From NCBI GenBank assembly GCA_029250565.1, contig JAQXFA010000006.1, positions 1-6,369 of the forward strand: a stretch of 6,369 bases of DNA, in the 5' to 3' direction. A program made the translations under genes and the position numbers. The stretch comes from Candidatus Thalassarchaeaceae archaeon. Its GTDB lineage: Archaea > Thermoplasmatota > Poseidoniia > Poseidoniales > Thalassarchaeaceae. A model generated the notes under the pieces. It was not told where the DNA came from, ran no database searches, and was given only the letters and a program-made list of their open reading frames with translations. Below, piece after piece: positions 5,132 through 6,369 of this stretch. How positions within the stretch are numbered: the first letter of the stretch is position 1; each line of letters opens with the position of its first letter.

Positions 5132-6369
5132 TCATTTCGGGGGTGGAGGTGGGCCACCAGGAAGTGGTGGCAAGCCTTTGGGTGGAGGTGGTGGGCCGGG
5201 CGGCTTAGGGGCTGCGAGAGGGCCTGGACCCGAGGCAGCTAACGCTTCTGCAATCTCCTTTGAACTAACAGTTCCTGAAACCATGTCATCACTGGCAACT
5301 CCAGTATCAAGTGCAGCATCCCTGCGTTGCTCAACACTACCTAAGATTTCTGAACCAGAGGAAATGATTTGTTCACCTGGGTCAAATGTGCTTGAGTTTT
5401 TCCTCAGCATTAGCACTGCACCTGCTAAACCAGCCAGTAAAATTAGTGCTACTAATCCTACAGCCCACCCAGGTACTCCGGCTGCTTCTAAAATATTCAG
5501 TAAGCCTCCGTCATCTCCTGTAAGTGAAGTTGATGACATATGAATTTCAGTTGAGCCATTAATCAATTCAGCATCAACTGAAGAGGTTGGGACTGCTGTA
5601 ATCGCGACATCAGTTGAGCCAACACCATTGTCATTGGCAATTATGATTTCAAGCACTGTTGATTCGCCTGCATCGAGATTCTGAATAGTTGACAATCCAG
5701 TAACGATCCAACCCGCATTCACTAGCGTTTCGAAGTCAACCTTGCAAGCGGTATTACCATCATTTATGACTGTCATATTGACTGTTCTTTCACCGCCTTT
5801 CTCAACCCTCTCAAAGTCGTCTATATCAACTGATAATGATAACCACGAACTCTTTTCCCCAATAAGAGAAACCATCACACTACGGGCCAATTCTTCCCCA
5901 CCATCAGTGGTGCCTGTAACTAAGAGAGTTAGTGATTCACTGAGTAAACCAGTTGGTGTACCAGGTGGCATTAGTATAGAGATTTGCACTATCTCTTCTC
6001 TATGTATTCCAAGATTATTTTTCGGTGGAGTCTTGAAACCTACCTGCCAATCTTCTGGAACGCTTCCAAATTCCCATGTAAGTGACAACGGAACATTTCC
6101 TTGATTGATGACTGTGAATGTGCCATAAGCGGTTTTACCCGGAGTTACATTCATTGTATCAAGAGGTGGCCCCAGCAAAACTAATTCCGGTCTTTCTTCC
6201 ACTTTGAGTTCTGTTCTATTGATAATAAAATTAGATAATGAAAATTGGATTCTAATGTTGATTGTATTGGAATCACCGTTTGAAACTGTAGGAGGGACAA
6301 TTACTTGGATTCTACAATCGGTTGATTCACCACGTTCTATTGAAAATGAAAGTGAATTATCGTCCTCAG
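5132..6369 (-). CDS. Membrane-anchored tandem Ig-like (NEW3/CARDB-like) surface protein with polyproline tail, C-terminal part
   Basis: The frame is open to the right edge, so the last 411 residues are visible and the 5' end is missing. A GTG at 6202 is internal: the 55 residues before it encode the final strands of a preceding domain (RGES...VPPTVSNG...INIRIQF). Two further beta-sandwich domains follow, about fragment residues 58-172 and 173-280, with the pattern V.PG....F.VINQGN...W.V.F...MPPGTPTG of NEW3/CARDB-type modules. One transmembrane helix (GWAVGLVALILLAGLAGAVLML, encoded near 5473-5405) is followed by Arg-Lys, so the beta domains face outside. The cytoplasmic tail of about 90 residues is polar, then ends in a Pro/Gly segment with two PPPPPK units. 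The probable role is a cell-surface or envelope adhesion/scaffold protein; no catalytic motif is seen. The polyproline stretches would need aIF5A for efficient translation. Confidence 0.85.
   Translation of the reverse strand, partial: EDDNSLSFSIERGESTDCRIQVIVPPTVSNGDSNTINIRIQFSLSNFIINRTELKVEERPELVLLGPPLDTMNVTPGKTAYGTFTVINQGNVPLSLTWEFGSVPEDWQVGFKTPPKNNLGIHREEIVQISILMPPGTPTGLLSESLTLLVTGTTDGGEELARSVMVSLIGEKSSWLSLSVDIDDFERVEKGGERTVNMTVINDGNTACKVDFETLVNAGWIVTGLSTIQNLDAGESTVLEIIIANDNGVGSTDVAITAVPTSSVDAELINGSTEIHMSSTSLTGDDGGLLNILEAAGVPGWAVGLVALILLAGLAGAVLMLRKNSSTFDPGEQIISSGSEILGSVEQRRDAALDTGVASDDMVSGTVSSKEIAEALAASGPGPLAAPKPPGPPPPPKGLPPLPGGPPPPPK
5141..5197. repeat. Imperfect G/C-rich direct repeat encoding PPPPPK units
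   Basis: Plus strand 5141-5155 and 5180-5197 share gggtggaggtgg..ggcc, about 39 bases apart, and encode on the minus strand the two GPPPPPK units at the tail of the surface protein. The similarity is partly forced by proline codons, but both copies end in the same GGCCCACC...CCACC context, so local duplication is possible. Confidence 0.55.

Noticed and set aside
5178..5543. Plus-strand frame beginning with a Gly-rich stretch
   Set aside because: The glycines are the complement of the proline codons in the surface protein tail; a shadow, not a glycine-rich protein.
6200..6202. GTG as start of the surface protein
   Set aside because: The frame continues open to the window edge and codes for a plausible preceding beta domain, and a start here would leave no signal peptide.
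1..6369. Mobile elements, CRISPR arrays, tRNA/rRNA genes, toxin-antitoxin or defence genes
   Set aside because: I found no transposase, integrase, spaced repeats, terminal inverted repeats or RNA-gene signatures on reading; the region looks like ordinary chromosome.

Overview
The window reads as a gene-dense piece of an archaeal chromosome. All seven recognisable genes lie on the minus strand, and the gaps between them are at most about 110 bases. Archaeal origin rests on an RNase P protein of the Rpr2/Rpp21/RNP4 type, which is found in archaea and eukaryotes, beside a stand-alone CRM-domain (YhbY-like) protein, and on archaeal-style signals: oligo-T terminators, a TATA-like box about 26 bases before a start codon, and GGTGA-type ribosome binding sites. 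A bacterial-type adenylate kinase together with a tandem Ig-like surface protein carrying a polyproline tail would fit Thermoplasmatota, perhaps marine Poseidoniales (Marine Group II). That placement is inference from gene content, not a database result.

In the direction of transcription (right to left) the order is as follows. (1) 6369-5132: the C-terminal part of a membrane-anchored protein with tandem Ig-like domains, one transmembrane helix and a cytoplasmic tail ending in polyproline. Its 5' end lies outside the window. (2) 5056-4086 and on to 3823: a compact housekeeping operon of adk, rnp4 (RNase P component 4) and a yhbY-like gene, with a 14-base gap and then a 4-base ATGA overlap, each downstream gene having a clear Shine-Dalgarno sequence. 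(3) 3714-1918: a CPA1 (NhaP-type) Na+/H+ antiporter with a long charged C-terminal tail. (4) 1843-395: an ArsB/NhaD-superfamily transporter whose motifs most resemble the P protein (OCA2) branch, with an unusual outer loop carrying two cysteines. (5) 336-1: the N-terminal part of a zinc-ribbon protein with a low-complexity linker and a repeated TSLPF motif, running off the left edge.

The two transporters appear to be separate transcription units. T-rich tracts follow the antiporter stop, then comes a TATA-like box placed so that the second transporter mRNA would be leaderless. Together the two suggest an ion/pH homeostasis locus beside a nucleotide and RNA-processing operon. I see no mobile element, CRISPR array, tRNA, rRNA or phage gene. 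The points most worth checking are the P-protein-like transporter with its Cys-containing insertion, the zinc-ribbon/LPF-repeat protein, the polyproline-tailed surface protein and the LID domain type of the adenylate kinase.
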